From: Gari tellinella
Lineage: Eukaryota > Mollusca > Bivalvia > Cardiida > Psammobiidae
Assembly: GCA_922989275.2 (NCBI GenBank)
Contig: OV277858.1
Location: forward strand, 102,162,794 to 102,226,793
Direction: 5' to 3'
DNA length: 64,000 bases
The stretch's first letter is position 1. Every line of letters begins with the position of its first letter. Of this stretch, positions 20,827-32,394 are shown in pieces. The notes below the pieces were generated by a model. That model was not told the DNA's origin and ran no database searches. It saw only the letters and a program-made list of their open reading frames with translations. The position numbers were made by a program, and so were the translations under genes.

Positions 20827-21281
20827 CATTAATTCTAAAAATAGAATTAAACTAGGTTCTCGTTGTCGTTTTTGATGTTGATCAAAATTGTCTGACAGAC
20901 ATTTTTCATGTCAAGTCTTTTAATTAGTATAGTGAAGCCTGTGTTCAGCAAAGGGTGAGTGATGAATTGCGAAGATTCAGAAAGTAACAGACTGTTGCTA
21001 AATACTGGACAAACATAAAGAAAAGCATCCCGAAGTAGCTTTGGGTATACATTTTATTGAGCATTAAGCATCAGATGTTAAAAATGACAAGTGATGTGCA
21101 TATTCCTTGTATGGTATCTGTAAATAGGCAAGACTGTATATAAGGCAAAGATAGCCTCTTGACTTGGCAAGTTAATTAAACCTAAGGGAAGACTTTACTG
21201 TCATGAAAGTGAAAAGACAAAATAGTGCAGTAAAGGCAGTCTCATCATAACTACCTTTCACCTTTCAAAATAGGTGTTTGG
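20827..21281. other. No gene seen
   Basis: AT-rich, no repeat termini and no exon-like frame recognised. Confidence 0.45.
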
Positions 21282-21528
21282 ATAGTGCTGCCATAAGTTG
21301 ACATAAAAAAAATTCTAAGATTTCCAAATTTGTGCGATTTTACAAATCATACCTTTTCCCTTAGCCTGTTTCTAGTTTTGTTGACACGTGGCTGCTTAAA
21401 GCAGGCTGAAAGTAAAGCAGAATGCGCCTTTAGGCGCATTCTGCTTTACTTTCAGTCTGCTTTAAGCTACTATGCACTAGAAAAAATTCAGAAGATTTAG
21501 GAAAAATCCTGAGAAATGGCAGCCCTGG
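21282..21528. mobile_element. Family J MITE containing a B half
   Basis: AGTGCTGCCATAAGTTG at the left and GAAATGGCAGCCCTGG at the right. 21347-21490 is a B left half with intact AAAGCAGAATGCGCC palindrome. Compare the J element at 3175-3377, which carries similar arms. Confidence 0.6.
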
Positions 21529-21669
21529 TTTGGATGTTAAAGAAGGTGGTTGCTTAAGCAGGGTGAAAGTGTAGAGCTATATCATACAGTACCAGCATTA
21601 TAAAAACAAAGGGAAGAAGTAGTAAACACAGTGTAGACAGTTAAAATTTGAAATAGATTGAGTTATGAA

Positions 21670-21980
21670 ACCCATAACTCCATATTATACATTTTAAAAC
21701 ATTTAATTTTTCCTCCTCTGAAGAAAATAGTTCCATTTTTTACAGTCATGAATATGTATCATAAGAAATATTTTCTATAGTCTAGCAGATAGTAGCTTAA
21801 AGCAGGCTGAAAATAAAACAGAATGCGTTCCATATCCAATATGGGACATGGGCAATCAGTGTAGACTGATCAGACACAACTTAATTATGCAGCATCTGAT
21901 CAGTCTTATACTGTTTGCTGATAAGAATTTCAAACGAAAATGAAAATTTAGACCAGGCATCCATTAGATAAAAAATGGAC
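21670..21980. mobile_element. B fragment followed by a GATCAG palindrome
   Basis: 21670-21827 is a B 5' part in reverse orientation, cut in its arm. 21828-21980 carries TGATCAGACAC / GCATCTGATCAG inverted repeats of an unassigned MITE. Confidence 0.55.
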
Positions 21981-22013
21981 TAATCATGGAAGAATCCACT
22001 GGGCACAAATTGT

Positions 22014-22263
22014 TTAACCCATTAACCCATAGCCTGTTTCTAGTTTTAAAGACAGGTGACCACTTAAAGCAAGTTGAAAGTAAAGCAGAATGTGCCTTAA
22101 GGCACATTCTGCTTTACTTTCAGCCTGCTTTAAGCTACCAGCTGCTATAATGTAGAAAATATTTCTTATGTTGTATATTCATAACTTTAAAATGGAACTA
22201 TTTTCTTTAATGGAGAAATAAATTAAAGGCGTAAAAAGGCGTATTTATGGGGTAACCAGTTAA
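22014..22263 (+). mobile_element. Family B MITE, intact
   Basis: TTAA 22014-22017 and 22260-22263. Palindrome AAGCAGAATGTGCCTTAAGG. Confidence 0.85.
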
Positions 22264-22439
22264 ATAAAGATGGGTCAGTTCATTAAAAGGAGAAGAATGA
22301 GGAAGAAATTATGGTGTTATTGATTTTTGTCATGTTTGGTCGTTATGTCAGTCATGGGAAAAGATGCCAATTAAGAACACCTGGGGGGAAAGACTGTTCC
22401 ATTAGCCAACCACCTGCTGCTTCCTACTTTACCCAGAAA

Positions 22440-22780
22440 TTTGAAATCAGTTTGGATCCAGATCAGATGCCGCAAAATGCGGCGTCTGATTAGGACCCAA
22501 ATTGTTTTGAGTCCTGATGTCTAGATTTCTTACGCTGAAATTTGTTTTGTTATTTAATTTTAATAAAAATTCCAGACATCAACAGTTAAGTCAAGGATAG
22601 TGTAACAGGCAAAAGGTTTAGTTAATATAATAAAGTATGATTCGAAATTAAAACTTATTTTTCTCCACACTAATTTTTTTTTGTCCTTTTCTCAAAAAGC
22701 TTCTGAAAATGAGTTTAAAAATGTTCTTATAGAATACTGTGAATATCTGAAAAGTCATGCTTAGCACAGAAGAGGTTAAA
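22440..22780. mobile_element. C-like MITE, worn
   Basis: GTTTGGATCCAGATCAGATG, CGCAAAATGCGGCG stem and GGACCCAAATTGTTTTGA. The outer parts are degenerate. The 60-codon ORF ending here is not supported. Confidence 0.5.
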
Positions 22781-22885
22781 TACAGTATAACCTCTCTATA
22801 TCTACTTCATGAGGTTTGATGTTTAGGGCAGGTGGCTGCTTCCTGCTTTACTTTCATCTTGCTTTAAGCTGTCACCAGTCTTACA

Positions 22886-24562
22886 TATAGTGGAGAAAAC
22901 TAGTTACTCTTTCCCGTTTAAACGCAAAAGAAAAGGCAAACACATTGCTTTAAAATGTAGAAAATAACAACTTTTTAGCTCACCTGAGCACAAAGTGCTC
23001 AAGGTGAGCTATTGTGATCGGTCGCCGTCCGTCGTACGTCGGTGTTGGTGTCGGTGTGGCCGCCAGAGGGCGTGGTCATTTTCCGTATTTACGTAATATT
23101 GACAACTATAGTAAAACCTTTAAACATCTTCTTGTCAATAACTATAAGTCCTAGGACAACCAAATTTCATATGTAGCATCATGTTGTGAACCTTTAGCAA
23201 GATTGTTCAAATAATGACCCCCGGGTCAAAAATGGCCCCGCCCGGGGCTTATCAGTTTTTCATAGGAAAACCTTTAAAACTCTTCTTCTCTAAAACTGTA
23301 TGGCCTAGACCTTATATATTTGTCATGTAGCTTTGCCTTATGGACCTCTACTAAGATTGTTCAAATCATGACCCCAGGGTCAAAAATGGCCCCGCCCCGG
23401 GCTTATCAGTTTTACATAGACTTATATAGGAAAACCTTTAAAAATCTTCTTCTCTGAAGCCGTAAGGCCCAGACCTTTTATATTTGGCATCTAGCTTTGC
23501 CTCATGGTCCTCTACCAAGATTGTTCAAATCATGACTTCCAGGTCAAAAATGGCCCCGCCCCGGGGCTTATCAGTTTTACATAGACTTATATAGGAAAAC
23601 CTTTAAAAATCTTCTTCTCTGAAACCGTAAGACCCAGACCTTTTATATTTGGCATCTAGCTTTGCCTTATGGTCCTCTACCAAGATTGTTCAAATCATGA
23701 CCCCGGGATCAAAAATGGCCATGCCCCGGGGCTTATCAGTTTTACATAGAATTATATTGGAATAAACCTTTAAAACTCTTCTTCTCTGAAACCCTAAGAC
23801 CCAGACCTTTTATATTTGGCATCTAGCTTTGCTTTATGGTCCTCTACCAAGATTGTTCAAAACATGACCTCCGGGTCAAAAATGGCCCCGCCCCGGGGCT
23901 TATCAGTTTTGCATAGACTTATATTGGAATAAACCTTTAAAACTCTTCTTCTCTGAAACCCTAAGACCCAGACCTTTTATATTTGGCATCTAGCTTTTCC
24001 TTATCAAGTTATGGTCCTCTACCAAGATTGTTCAAATCATGACCCCTGGATCAAAAATGGCCTCGCCCCGGGGCTTATAAGTTTTACAAAGACTTATGTA
24101 GTAAAACCTTTGAAAATCTTCTTCTCTGAAACCGTAAGGCCCATACCTTTTATATTTGGCATCTTGCTTTGCCTTATGGTCCTCTAACAAAATTGTTCAA
24201 ATCATGACCCCAGGGTAAAAAATGGACCCGCCCCGGGGCTTATCAGTTTTACATAGACTTCTTCAGGAAAACCTAATTCAGAGTTGTTTCAGTTTCATGC
24301 AACAGTCCAAATACATGCAATGACAAACTTCATTATGCATCGAGTATAACACAATATTTCCTCAGGTGAGCGATTTAGGGCCGCTTGTGGCTCTTGTTGA
24401 CAACTCTTCACTATTCATTTTTATACGAGTGGCAAACAGTTTGGAGCCTGATTAGATGCCTAGTTACCCGGCGTCTGATCTGGCTCCAAACTGTTTGCAA
24501 TGGAAATAATAGTTGTTGCGTAAACGTGTTTATTGGGAAAGAATAACGTCGTCTCCACTGTA
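22886..24562. mobile_element. Family P MITE split by an H element
   Basis: Left end AGTGGAGAAAACTAGTTAC. After the H insertion come GGCAAACAGTTTGGAGCCTG, the GCGTCTGATCTGGCTCC arm and the right end AATAACGTCGTCTCCACTGTA. ACAACT is duplicated on both sides of the insert. Confidence 0.82.
22973..24399 (+). mobile_element. Family H element, ~165-bp tandem interior
   Basis: Starts TTTTAGCTCACCTGAGC (stem with GCTCAAGGTGAGCT) and ends TCAGGTGAGCGATTTAGGG and GGCTCTTGTTG. Interior units of about 165 bp each carry a GGCCCCGCCCCGGGGC palindrome and CTCTACCAAGATTGTTCAAA. Flanked by ACAACT at 22967-22972 and 24400-24405. No ORF, so non-autonomous. Confidence 0.85.
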
Positions 24563-24889
24563 CCATCAATCTGTGTTCTTTCCAGAGGAGTTTTACTGTA
24601 CCTAATATCTGTATTTTATGTTTGCACTTCTGACAGATGACAGAAAAAGATATGTTTATAGTAATTCTGAATCATGATTAAATAGACCAGAATAGTTTAT
24701 CATATTTCTTGTTTTTTACGCTGTTGCAAACTATGCATTGTATTTGGTGTACAGTATTGAGTTTTCCCTCTTAACCATCTGTCTGTCCTGTTCGTTTACT
24801 TGAAATTAATTTTGCCAGATTTTCATGATATACTTAAAAAAAAAATTATATATTTTTTTTTTTTTTTTTTTTTTTTTATTTCAAAAAAC

Positions 24890-24895
24890 TTTATT
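24890..24895 (-). promoter_or_regulatory. LINE polyadenylation signal
   Basis: AATAAA on the minus strand, 12 bp before the poly(A) tract at 24853-24877. Confidence 0.7.
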
Positions 24896-24982
24896 CACCC
24901 CGTCCAATCAGTATGCAGAGGGTCGGGGTGGGCCATCCCTCAACATACTTTACAACATTTGAAAGAAGAACATGTTATCCAT

Positions 24983-25186
24983 TACTGTAAAATCTCTCAA
25001 TTACGACCAATTAAAAAGAGACAAATATTTCTGTAAAAAGACAGCCTTTAGTAAGGGGAAAGTAAAACAGAAAGCTCCTACTGGGGCTCTCTGTTTTACT
25101 GTCATCCTACTCCAAGCAGTCACTTGTCGCATACACCTAGTAATTAACCAAGTTTTGTGGTCGCTTACAGAGAGGCTTCACTGTAT
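24983..25186. mobile_element. Family A MITE in the LINE 3' UTR
   Basis: TACTGTAAAATCTCTCAATTAC to AGAGAGGCTTCACTGTA with the CAGAAAGCTCC../..GGGGCTCTCTG arms. It lies inside the LINE, so it inserted after the LINE did. Confidence 0.82.
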
Positions 25187-25513
25187 AATACAAACAGACA
25201 TATATTTGAACATTTTAAAGATACTTTAAACTTTTTCTATTAATACGATTATATTTCTACTCTATTCATTCTTCTCTCACTCTCTCGCTCTCTATTAATA
25301 TGGGGTATGGAATATTTATAAGTATAAAAATATTTTTTCTTAGTGATTTTACTCTCGGGACTTCTCTCCCCGCCGAAACCATGTCAAACTATTTGAGTTA
25401 TCGTAGCTTTTAAAATTTTAAACAAATTATGATATTTTTAGGTATACTGTCAGGGTTTTTCTTATGAGTAATCTTTATCACACATATTTGGGGCTATTGT
25501 GCTTTTTGTCTAT

Positions 25514-28500
25514 TTATTCACTGTCCAGAAGATGCATATATTTGTCCCAATATTTGATTAAATTTTCTGTTCTATTATTCTTTTGGGCTAAGTATTTTAT
25601 TGGTTGATAGTGTGTTTTAGTTTTGTTCATAAAAGCAATGACAGATAGTGGTTTATTGTGGAATTTGGATAGAAAAATATAGTGTTTTAGCTGAATGAAG
25701 AAGGAAAGATCTGAATAATTCTCATTAATGTTAAAGATAAAATGTTTCTCCTCAAAGATACAGGCTATGCCTTTTGATAGGAGATATTCTTTGACTTGTT
25801 TTAAAAATTCCTGTGTACTTGGGCAAGACCAGAGCATGTGAACAAGGTCTTCTTCAACCTGACAAAACTGGCAAAATGGACTTAAAATTACATTAATGGT
25901 AAACAAGTACTTTTTGGTAGGTAATATATTGTGGTTGATTCTAAATTGGAACCATTGTAAAGAGGTTTTAGTCGAAGAGTTAAAAGGGGACATGAATATT
26001 TGTTTCCATGTTTCATTTTCTATTTGATATTTTTTGTCCCATTTCAGTTTAGCCGTTGCAGAATCATCATTTTTATTCAAAATACTGTAAATGTCTTTTG
26101 TGCCCCTTTTACTTCTTATCAAAACTGAGAATGTATAGGGAATAATTGGAGCTTGTAATTTCTGATAAGATAATTGAATATTATGTAAGTTTGCAAATTC
26201 AGTTAAACTCTTCAATACTCCATAGTACTGTAAAAAATTAGTTTTAATATTAAAAATTTCTCTTAAGTCTGTTGCACTATAAAAGTTACCATTTTCCTGT
26301 ATCAGGTCATTGATTAGGAAAATTCCTTTTTGGCACCATTTCTTGAAATATATAGGTTGTTCACCTATCTTAATATTATTGTTAAAAAATATTGGTGTAG
26401 AAAGAAAATGGTCCCAACTTGAAGGATTGTTTTTTCTAAGTAGAACCAAATAAGCATCTAAAACGTTTTGCCAAAAAGGATTTTTCACATTTTGTCTCTG
26501 TTTTTGTACATATGAATCACCAAGTTTTATCATGTTAGTCATATCAAATAATTCAGGAACAATCTTGCTCCATTTACCAGGGGAGATAATAAGTCTTCTT
26601 AACCATGTTATTTTAAGACTGTGAATATAAGCTAATAGGTTTATCATTTTTAATCCGCCCTCCTGGTATTCTTTTATAATAACGTTCTTTTTTATTTTTG
26701 CTGGTCCTTCCCAGAGGAATTCAAAAAGCAATGAATTTATTTGTTTAATAATATCATCAGTTGGATTTGGAATCGATATAAATAAATGTGTGAATATAGG
26801 TAAAAGTAAAGTTTTTATAACTGTTATTTTTCCTAATGGTGTTAAATATCGTCTTTTCCACTTATTAATAATGTTTTTCAATTGAGAAATTCTATCATCA
26901 TAGTTTATAGAAATAATTTTGTCTAAGTCTACATCGAAATTAATACCTAATAGTTTAAAGCTTGTAACTCTCCATTTAAGTTTCCATCTTGTATTTATAG
27001 TGTCACTACTGTATTTTTTTAATCCTATCCAAACAACCTGAGTTTTGTCAAAATTAACATTAAGCCCTGAATAGCGCGCAAAAACTGCCAGTTCATTTAG
27101 TGTTTCATTTAATGAAGTTGAGGAACCATCTAGGATTGCTGAGCAATCATCTGCATACTGAGAGAATTTATATTCCACTGCACCTATTTTAATACCTTTT
27201 ATTTTTTCATTACTTCTGATCCTTATAGCTAGGATTTCAGCACAGAGGATAAAGATGTACGGAGATAAAGGGTCCCCCTGTCTGCAGCCTCTCTCAATTG
27301 TGAAGAATGTTGACAAATTTCCCCCTTGGTTAATGCGAAGTTTTGCATTTTTATATAATACTTTAATCCATGATTGGATTGACTCACCAAACTTAAAAAA
27401 CTTCAAAACTTTCATAATAAAACTCCAAGATAAAGAATCAAATGCCTTTTCAAAATCAACTAGCAAAATTAATCCAGGTATATTATATTCATCTGCATAA
27501 TTCATGACATCATATATTTGCCTAGTGTTTTCGCCCAGATAGCGACCTGCAATAAAGCCAGTTTGATCTTGATTAATGAGTTTATTTAAAAATGATTTAA
27601 TTCTATTAGCTATTGTACTAGAAGCAATTTTATATACACAGTTTAGCAAGGATATTGGTCTATAATTTTTTAAAAATTGTCTTGATTTGTTATCTTTTGG
27701 GATACATGTTATTATGCCCTCCTTCTGAGTTGTAGACAACTCCCCATTTTTATACCCATAATTAATAGATCTTGTGACAAAATGTCCTAATTTCCCCCAG
27801 AAAACCTTAAAGAAGTCTGCACCGAAACCATCTGATCCTGGACTGCGGTTATTTTTCATTAGCTTAAGTGCAATAGAGCTTTCCTCAAACGTAATTTGTC
27901 CTTCCAGCGATTCAGCTTCGTTGTCCGTTAGTGTAGGTATATTTAAGTTTTTCAATTCTTTTGTTAAATCAACATCTACTTAAGTGTTGTCCCTACTTGA
28001 AAAAAGAGCTTGGTAAAAGTTTTTCGTTTCCTCAAGAATATCCATTTGATTAGTAATAATAGCACCATCTGCTTTCTCGATTTTTGGAATTATCTTACTA
28101 ACATAATTTTGGGATTCTAAACTGCAAAAATAACTACTTGGTTTTTCATCGTCTTCAATTGTCTTAGCCCTAGCTCGAATTAAATATCCCTGCATTTTCT
28201 GTTGGCGTAGATTCAGTAATTCTTCTTGAAGGGTTTCAAGCTGTATGAGATTTTCAGGGGTCAAATTTGATTCTATTTTTTTTATGTTATTTGTAATTTC
28301 AGTTTCTAATTTGTTATTTGCTTTTTTCTTATAACTTGCATATGAAATTGATTTGCCTCTGATTTCCATCAACAAAGTATCCAGAAATAATTGATCATTT
28401 ATCGAAAATTGTAGCTCCTTATCTGGTATGTTATAGATATTGTCAAAATTATACACTGGCAGTGCATACTGCCTTTTGATATCAGATATTTTTTCATTAA

Positions 28501-28805
28501 TTATATTTAGGTAATCTAGATCTTGGAGTAATGAATTATTGTGTTTCCATAATGGTTTACCTTTTAGAAATTGAGAAAAATGATGGTTGAGAATAACCAT
28601 TGAGTGATCAGATCGATAGCTAGGTTCTATTGAACATGTTTTTACAGATGTTAAAAAAGTTTCGGTAATTAGAAAGTAGTCTAATCTAGCTTGTTTTAAT
28701 GGAGTTTTTTTCCTCCAAGTATAACGCTTTAAGTTAGGATAACTTTCCCTAAAAGGATCCACTAGATCATAACTTTCCTTGATTTGCTGTATCTTAACAT
28801 TTGAT
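25514..28805 (-). pseudogene. LINE ORF2: endonuclease remnant plus reverse transcriptase
   Basis: One reading frame from about 28805 down to 25514, interrupted only by a TAA at 27980-27982; the 260- and 813-codon ORFs on either side are in the same frame. The upper part is the C-terminal end of an apurinic-type endonuclease (KRYTW, ARLDYFL, YRSDHS). The lower part is a reverse transcriptase: RPISLLN about residue 99, VDFEKAFD 166-173 (motif A), GCRQGDPLSP 223-232 (motif B), YADD 267-270 (motif C), then a thumb region and a CX2C..H..C zinc-like motif near residues 695-711 of the 813. Motifs and zinc knuckle fit the L1/Tx1-like group (family knowledge). It copies its RNA into DNA at a nicked target. 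The start is absent because of 5' truncation; the stop makes it defective, but the frame is otherwise open and looks young. Confidence 0.88.
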
Positions 28806-28812
28806 ACTTAAA

Positions 28813-29049
28813 TATTTTAGACCAATACGTAAATTGAATTTTTTTTATGCCCCTCCTCCGACCCCCTCTTTTGTTGTCTCAATTTGACCTTGACCTCTTT
28901 TGAACATGGAATACTGTGTACTACTTTTTAAAAAAAAATCAACAGTGCGAACAGCACTAACCATGCTATAAAGTATGATCAGGGTCAACACTGCTCACTA
29001 TTTCACAGAGAGTAAGACTCCTTTTCTGGAGTTCTGACTACATAATACC
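28813..29049. other. No gene seen
   Basis: T-rich and A-rich stretch with a small CAGTGCGAACAGCAC../..GTCAACACTGCTCAC imperfect repeat (about 28940-29005). Nothing else recognised. Confidence 0.45.
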
Positions 29050-29297
29050 CTAATGTGCAAGTGCTGCTGAGGGGTCATGAGTTTGATCCCCCGCCCAACC
29101 AAGTCCTTTGGATGAGGCTTTATTAAAAAAAAAGAAGAAAAAGAGGTCCGATGTATCAGTACTTTACACTGGGCATCTAAAGGAACCAGAAAACTCTGTC
29201 AATGATAAGAGTAGGGCATCGTGCTGGGTTTTCTGTATCTGCTACCTTCTCTCTAGGGCATCCAATTAGTCCATAGATGGCAGAAACGGACATCAAC
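29050..29297 (+). mobile_element. SINE with box B-like head
   Basis: Head includes GGGTCATGAGTTTGATCCC, resembling the tRNA box B. The body matches 2200-2446 (CCAAGTCCTTTGGATGAGG, GAGTAGGGCATCG, CCATAGATGGCAGAAA). Box A is not clear. The body style resembles a V-SINE-type molluscan family (tentative). An A-rich insertion (29125-29143) breaks the body. Confidence 0.65.
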
Positions 29298-29543
29298 TCT
29301 TTGAACCCTAGTCCCGCATATAGGCGTCCTTTTCAAACAGTGTACATGTGAATAGTACACTTGTCCTATGCAAACAGTAAAGACTCAGATCAGAGGGCTC
29401 TGAAAGGAGCCCTCTGATCAGGGTCTTCACTGTTTGTCATAATGCTAAACATTGACAAAAACAACCCTTAAAAGTCAGAAATGGACTAGACTAAAATGGA
29501 AACTGAAATTGTCCATTTAAAGTTTTAGGGAGAAAAGAGTTAA
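29292..29543 (+). mobile_element. Family G MITE
   Basis: Left TCAA (29292-29295) in place of TTAA, right TTAA 29540-29543. Core CAGATCAGAGGGCTCTGAAA, slightly asymmetrical. Follows the SINE directly. Confidence 0.82.
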
Positions 29544-29668
29544 CAAACAAAACCGAGTTCTTCCTACATACTACCTTAATAATGCCTTATATTCTAGACT
29601 TCCTCAAACTGATATCATGCTGGCATGCCATTTCAGTAGGTCTTCCATTGTAGAGTAGAAAAGTGATA

Positions 29669-30114
29669 TACAGTAAAACATCCACTCAAACAAAGGCTAT
29701 TAGACTGTATGAAAGACAGATGTGACAGCTTAACCCTTTACCTGATAGCCTTTTTCTAGTTTTGAAAATAGGTGACTAATTAAAGCAGGCTAAAAGTAAA
29801 GCAGAAAGCGCCTCAAGGCGCATTCTGCTTTACTTTTAGCCTGCTTTAAGTCATCATGTCCTAGAATGTAGCAAATATTCCGTATAACATATATTCATGA
29901 CTGATTAAATTGGAACTATTTTCTTCAGCGGATGAATAAATCATATTCGCTAAAAGGCGCTTCTATTTGGGAAAGGGTTAAAGCAAGGTGACTGAAACAG
30001 AAATCTCGTAAAGGAGCTTTGTTTTACTTTCACATTGCTTTAAGCAAACACCTGTCTTAAAATCACCTAATGATTAAAACAATTTATTTGTAGTAATAGA
30101 GAGGTTTTACTGTA
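29669..30114. mobile_element. Family A MITE with B nested in its TTAA
   Basis: TACAGTAAAACATCCACTC to TAGAGAGGTTTTACTGTA. The interior is split at GACAGCTTAA, where a B element sits. Third independent case of B entering the same A site. Confidence 0.82.
29730..29981 (+). mobile_element. Family B MITE nested in A
   Basis: TTAA 29730-29733 and 29978-29981. CCCTTTACCTGATAGCC start, TTTGGGAAAGGG end. Long hairpin AAGTAAAGCAGAAAGCGCC. Confidence 0.85.
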
Positions 30115-30138
30115 AATCATCCCCAGTAAATGCACTCA

Positions 30139-30634
30139 TTACTCTTTGCATGCTGGGTAATATATTTCCTCTGCAACAATTATTGTCGTCTGCAAATGTG
30201 CTAAAATTATAATTGTCAAAATTTCTTTTCAAAACAGAGTCAGAGTGTCATCTAGATCAAAACTGTTTGCAAAGGTTATGCCTGTGGCAGCTATATCCGC
30301 CGCTAGCGTGCAAAGAGTTAAGCAGAAACCTGTCTAAAACACCTAACAATGAACATAATTTATTTGTAGTAATAGAGAGGTTTTACAGTAAATCATCCCC
30401 AGTAATGCACTTTACTCTTTGCATGCTAGCGGCGGATGTATCCACCACAATGATTGTCTTTGCAAACAGTTTGGATCCAGATGAGACGCCGCGTAACGCG
30501 GCGTCTCATCAGGATCCAATCTGTTTGACACTCTGACCATGTTTTGAAAGAAATTTAGAAAAATCTATTTTTACAACAGTAGCAGACGACAATAGTTGCA
30601 GACGAAAAAAATTACCCAGCATGCAAAGAGTTAA
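30139..30634. mobile_element. Two family C MITEs around a duplicated A end
   Basis: C copy 1 at 30139-30321 (CTCTTTGCATGCTGGG to GCTAGCGTGCAAAGAG). 30330-30411 repeats the right end and flank of the upstream A element (AGAGAGGTTTTACAGTAAATC, CCCCAGTAA). C copy 2 follows at 30412-30634 in the opposite orientation (GCATGCTAGCGGCGG first). A segment of A-end plus C was duplicated or converted with inversion. Confidence 0.75.
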
Positions 30635-30944
30635 AGTCTCATTACTGATTATAATGACCGCAGGAAAAGTTTGTTTTCGATATAACATTTTCTCACTGAA
30701 TAAGATTTTTTTTATTATTATTTCCCTAACTTGAGGAAATAATCATATGGATCTTGCTTTTACCCACTCATTAGACGAATGGAAAGATCATGGTCAGTCC
30801 CGACTCAATTAGCAGTGAATATTACTCACAGAATCAGTGATAATTTTACCTGTGCATCCTGAGTCCTATACTCATTAAATTTGCCAGGGATTTATTATTT
30901 AAAAAGTTGTGAGTCCCAGTTTACTTCCTCTGGAGCCATGAAAT

Positions 30945-31310
30945 ATTCTGTGTGTTGTTCGGAGGGAGTTGTTATAGGGAGGTTGGGAGGGAAAATTATA
31001 ACTCTTAGTGCACTTAGCATGACTTGGCTAACATTTGCAAACTGTTTGAAGACACATCAGACGCTGTGTTACACAGCGTCTGATCTGGGTTCAAACTGGT
31101 TGTCACTCTTCGGTATGTTTCTTCTATTAAAATGTCCAATATATGGCTTTGAGAAAAAACAGCAGATGACAATTTTAAGCAGACGATACTGCAGCCTTTA
31201 AAGGGTTAGATATTCTTGTCTTGTTTGGTGAACGGCGGCAAGCACTGTTATAAGGAGGGAATCGTTGTTCAGAGGGCTGTTGTAGGGAGGGAGCACTGTA
31301 TCATACTAGG
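30945..31310. mobile_element. Family E MITE, worn
   Basis: GTTCGGAGGGAGTTGTTATAG on the left, GTTGTAGGGAGGGAGCACTGTA on the right. Inner CAGACGCTGTGTTACACAGCG stem and AGCAGACGATACTGCAGCC. The 106-codon ORF is a shadow. Confidence 0.65.
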
Positions 31311-31469
31311 ACTAGTGCAGTAATGATAGATCCCCTAGACACTAGTAATTTGTGATGTTTTGATTGTCCCTGATAATTGAAGATCAATCGATTTTGATAT
31401 TTTGAAATACTTCTAATGTTTTCTGTCTAAAATCAATTCTATAGCAATCTGCTTAAAACAGGATTAAAG

Positions 31470-31640
31470 TAAAACAGATATCCATTTCCCCATAGTTTGA
31501 TTCTAGTTTTGGAGACAGGTGACCTGACTAAATGCAGATTTAAAGTAATGCAGAATGTGTCTTAACCCTTTACTCCATTATAAGATACACATTTAAAGAT
31601 CTTTAAAGGCACTTCTATGGGGAAGTTCAATTTGAAACTT
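31470..31640. mobile_element. Family B fragments, nested
   Basis: CCATTTCCCCATAGTTTG left part, broken at GTGTCTTAA by a second B left end (CCCTTTACTCC), then CACTTCTATGGGGAAG. Both copies are truncated. Confidence 0.55.
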
Positions 31641-31710
31641 TAGCTTTCTAAGGGTAAATAGCTGACCGGCATTTTTGTTATGACTTCATCTTTGGCATAA
31701 TGTGGGTGTA

Positions 31711-31964
31711 TTAACCCATTACTCCATATCCTGTATCAAGTTTTGAAGATAGGTGACCACTTAAAGTAGGTTGAAAGTAAAGCTGAATGTGCCTTAAGGC
31801 ACATTCTGCTTTACTTTCTGCCTGCTTTAAGCTACCATCCGCTAGAATATAGAAAAAAATTTCTTATGATACATATTCATGACTGTATAAATTGGTACTA
31901 TTTTCTTGAGTGAAGGAATAGATTAAAGGCATAAAAAAGGCATTTTTATTGGGTAATGGGTTAA
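31711..31964 (+). mobile_element. Family B MITE, intact
   Basis: TTAA 31711-31714 and 31961-31964. Hairpin GAATGTGCCTTAAGGCACATTC. Confidence 0.85.
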
Positions 31965-32178
31965 GTAATTATGATAACAGTTTGGATCTGAAGATGTTTT
32001 GTTTTTTTCCCATTTAAATGCAAACTAAACGCAAATGCATGCAAACAAAATGTTGTCTGGGAAAATGACAATTTTTGACAATTCAGACTACCGATATCTC
32101 CATTAATCAAAATGGCAAGCAGTTTGAAGCCTGATCAGATGCCAATCTAGCTCCAAACTGTTTGCAACAGACAATATC

Positions 32179-32371
32179 AGGGCTCCAGATAAGAGCGAGT
32201 AAACTAAATTAATCCCAACATTTTCTCACTCATTTCTGCACCCAAATCCTATGGTGTTACTACACATTAGAATTGTCTCTTCGAGACGATTCTATTGAGT
32301 AGTGACACCACAGGGTTTAATGCAGAAAAAAGATTTTAGTTTTTGAAATACTCCCCATATATGGAACGCTG
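32179..32371. mobile_element. Family F hAT-like MITE
   Basis: CAGGGCTCCAGATAAGAG to ATATATGGAACGCTG. Hairpin centre GTCTCTTCGAGAC. Confidence 0.82.
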
Positions 32372-32394
32372 AGACAAAACAGTTATTGGGAACA

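Larger units (their letters stand above)
24839..28800 (-). mobile_element. L1-like LINE retrotransposon, 5'-truncated
   Basis: On the minus strand. The poly(A) tail appears as 25 T at 24853-24877, with AATAAA on the minus strand at 24890-24895. A ~600-bp 3' UTR contains a nested A MITE, followed upstream by one long reading frame. The 5' end lies in the middle of the endonuclease domain. GATATACTTAAA (24827-24838) and GATACTTAAA (28803-28812) flank the two ends and are a candidate imperfect target duplication. Confidence 0.85.

Noticed and set aside
24391..24399. Helitron end for family H
   Set aside because: There is a small palindrome before the end, but no CTRR terminus, no TC start and no insertion between A and T; a short flanking duplication is seen instead.
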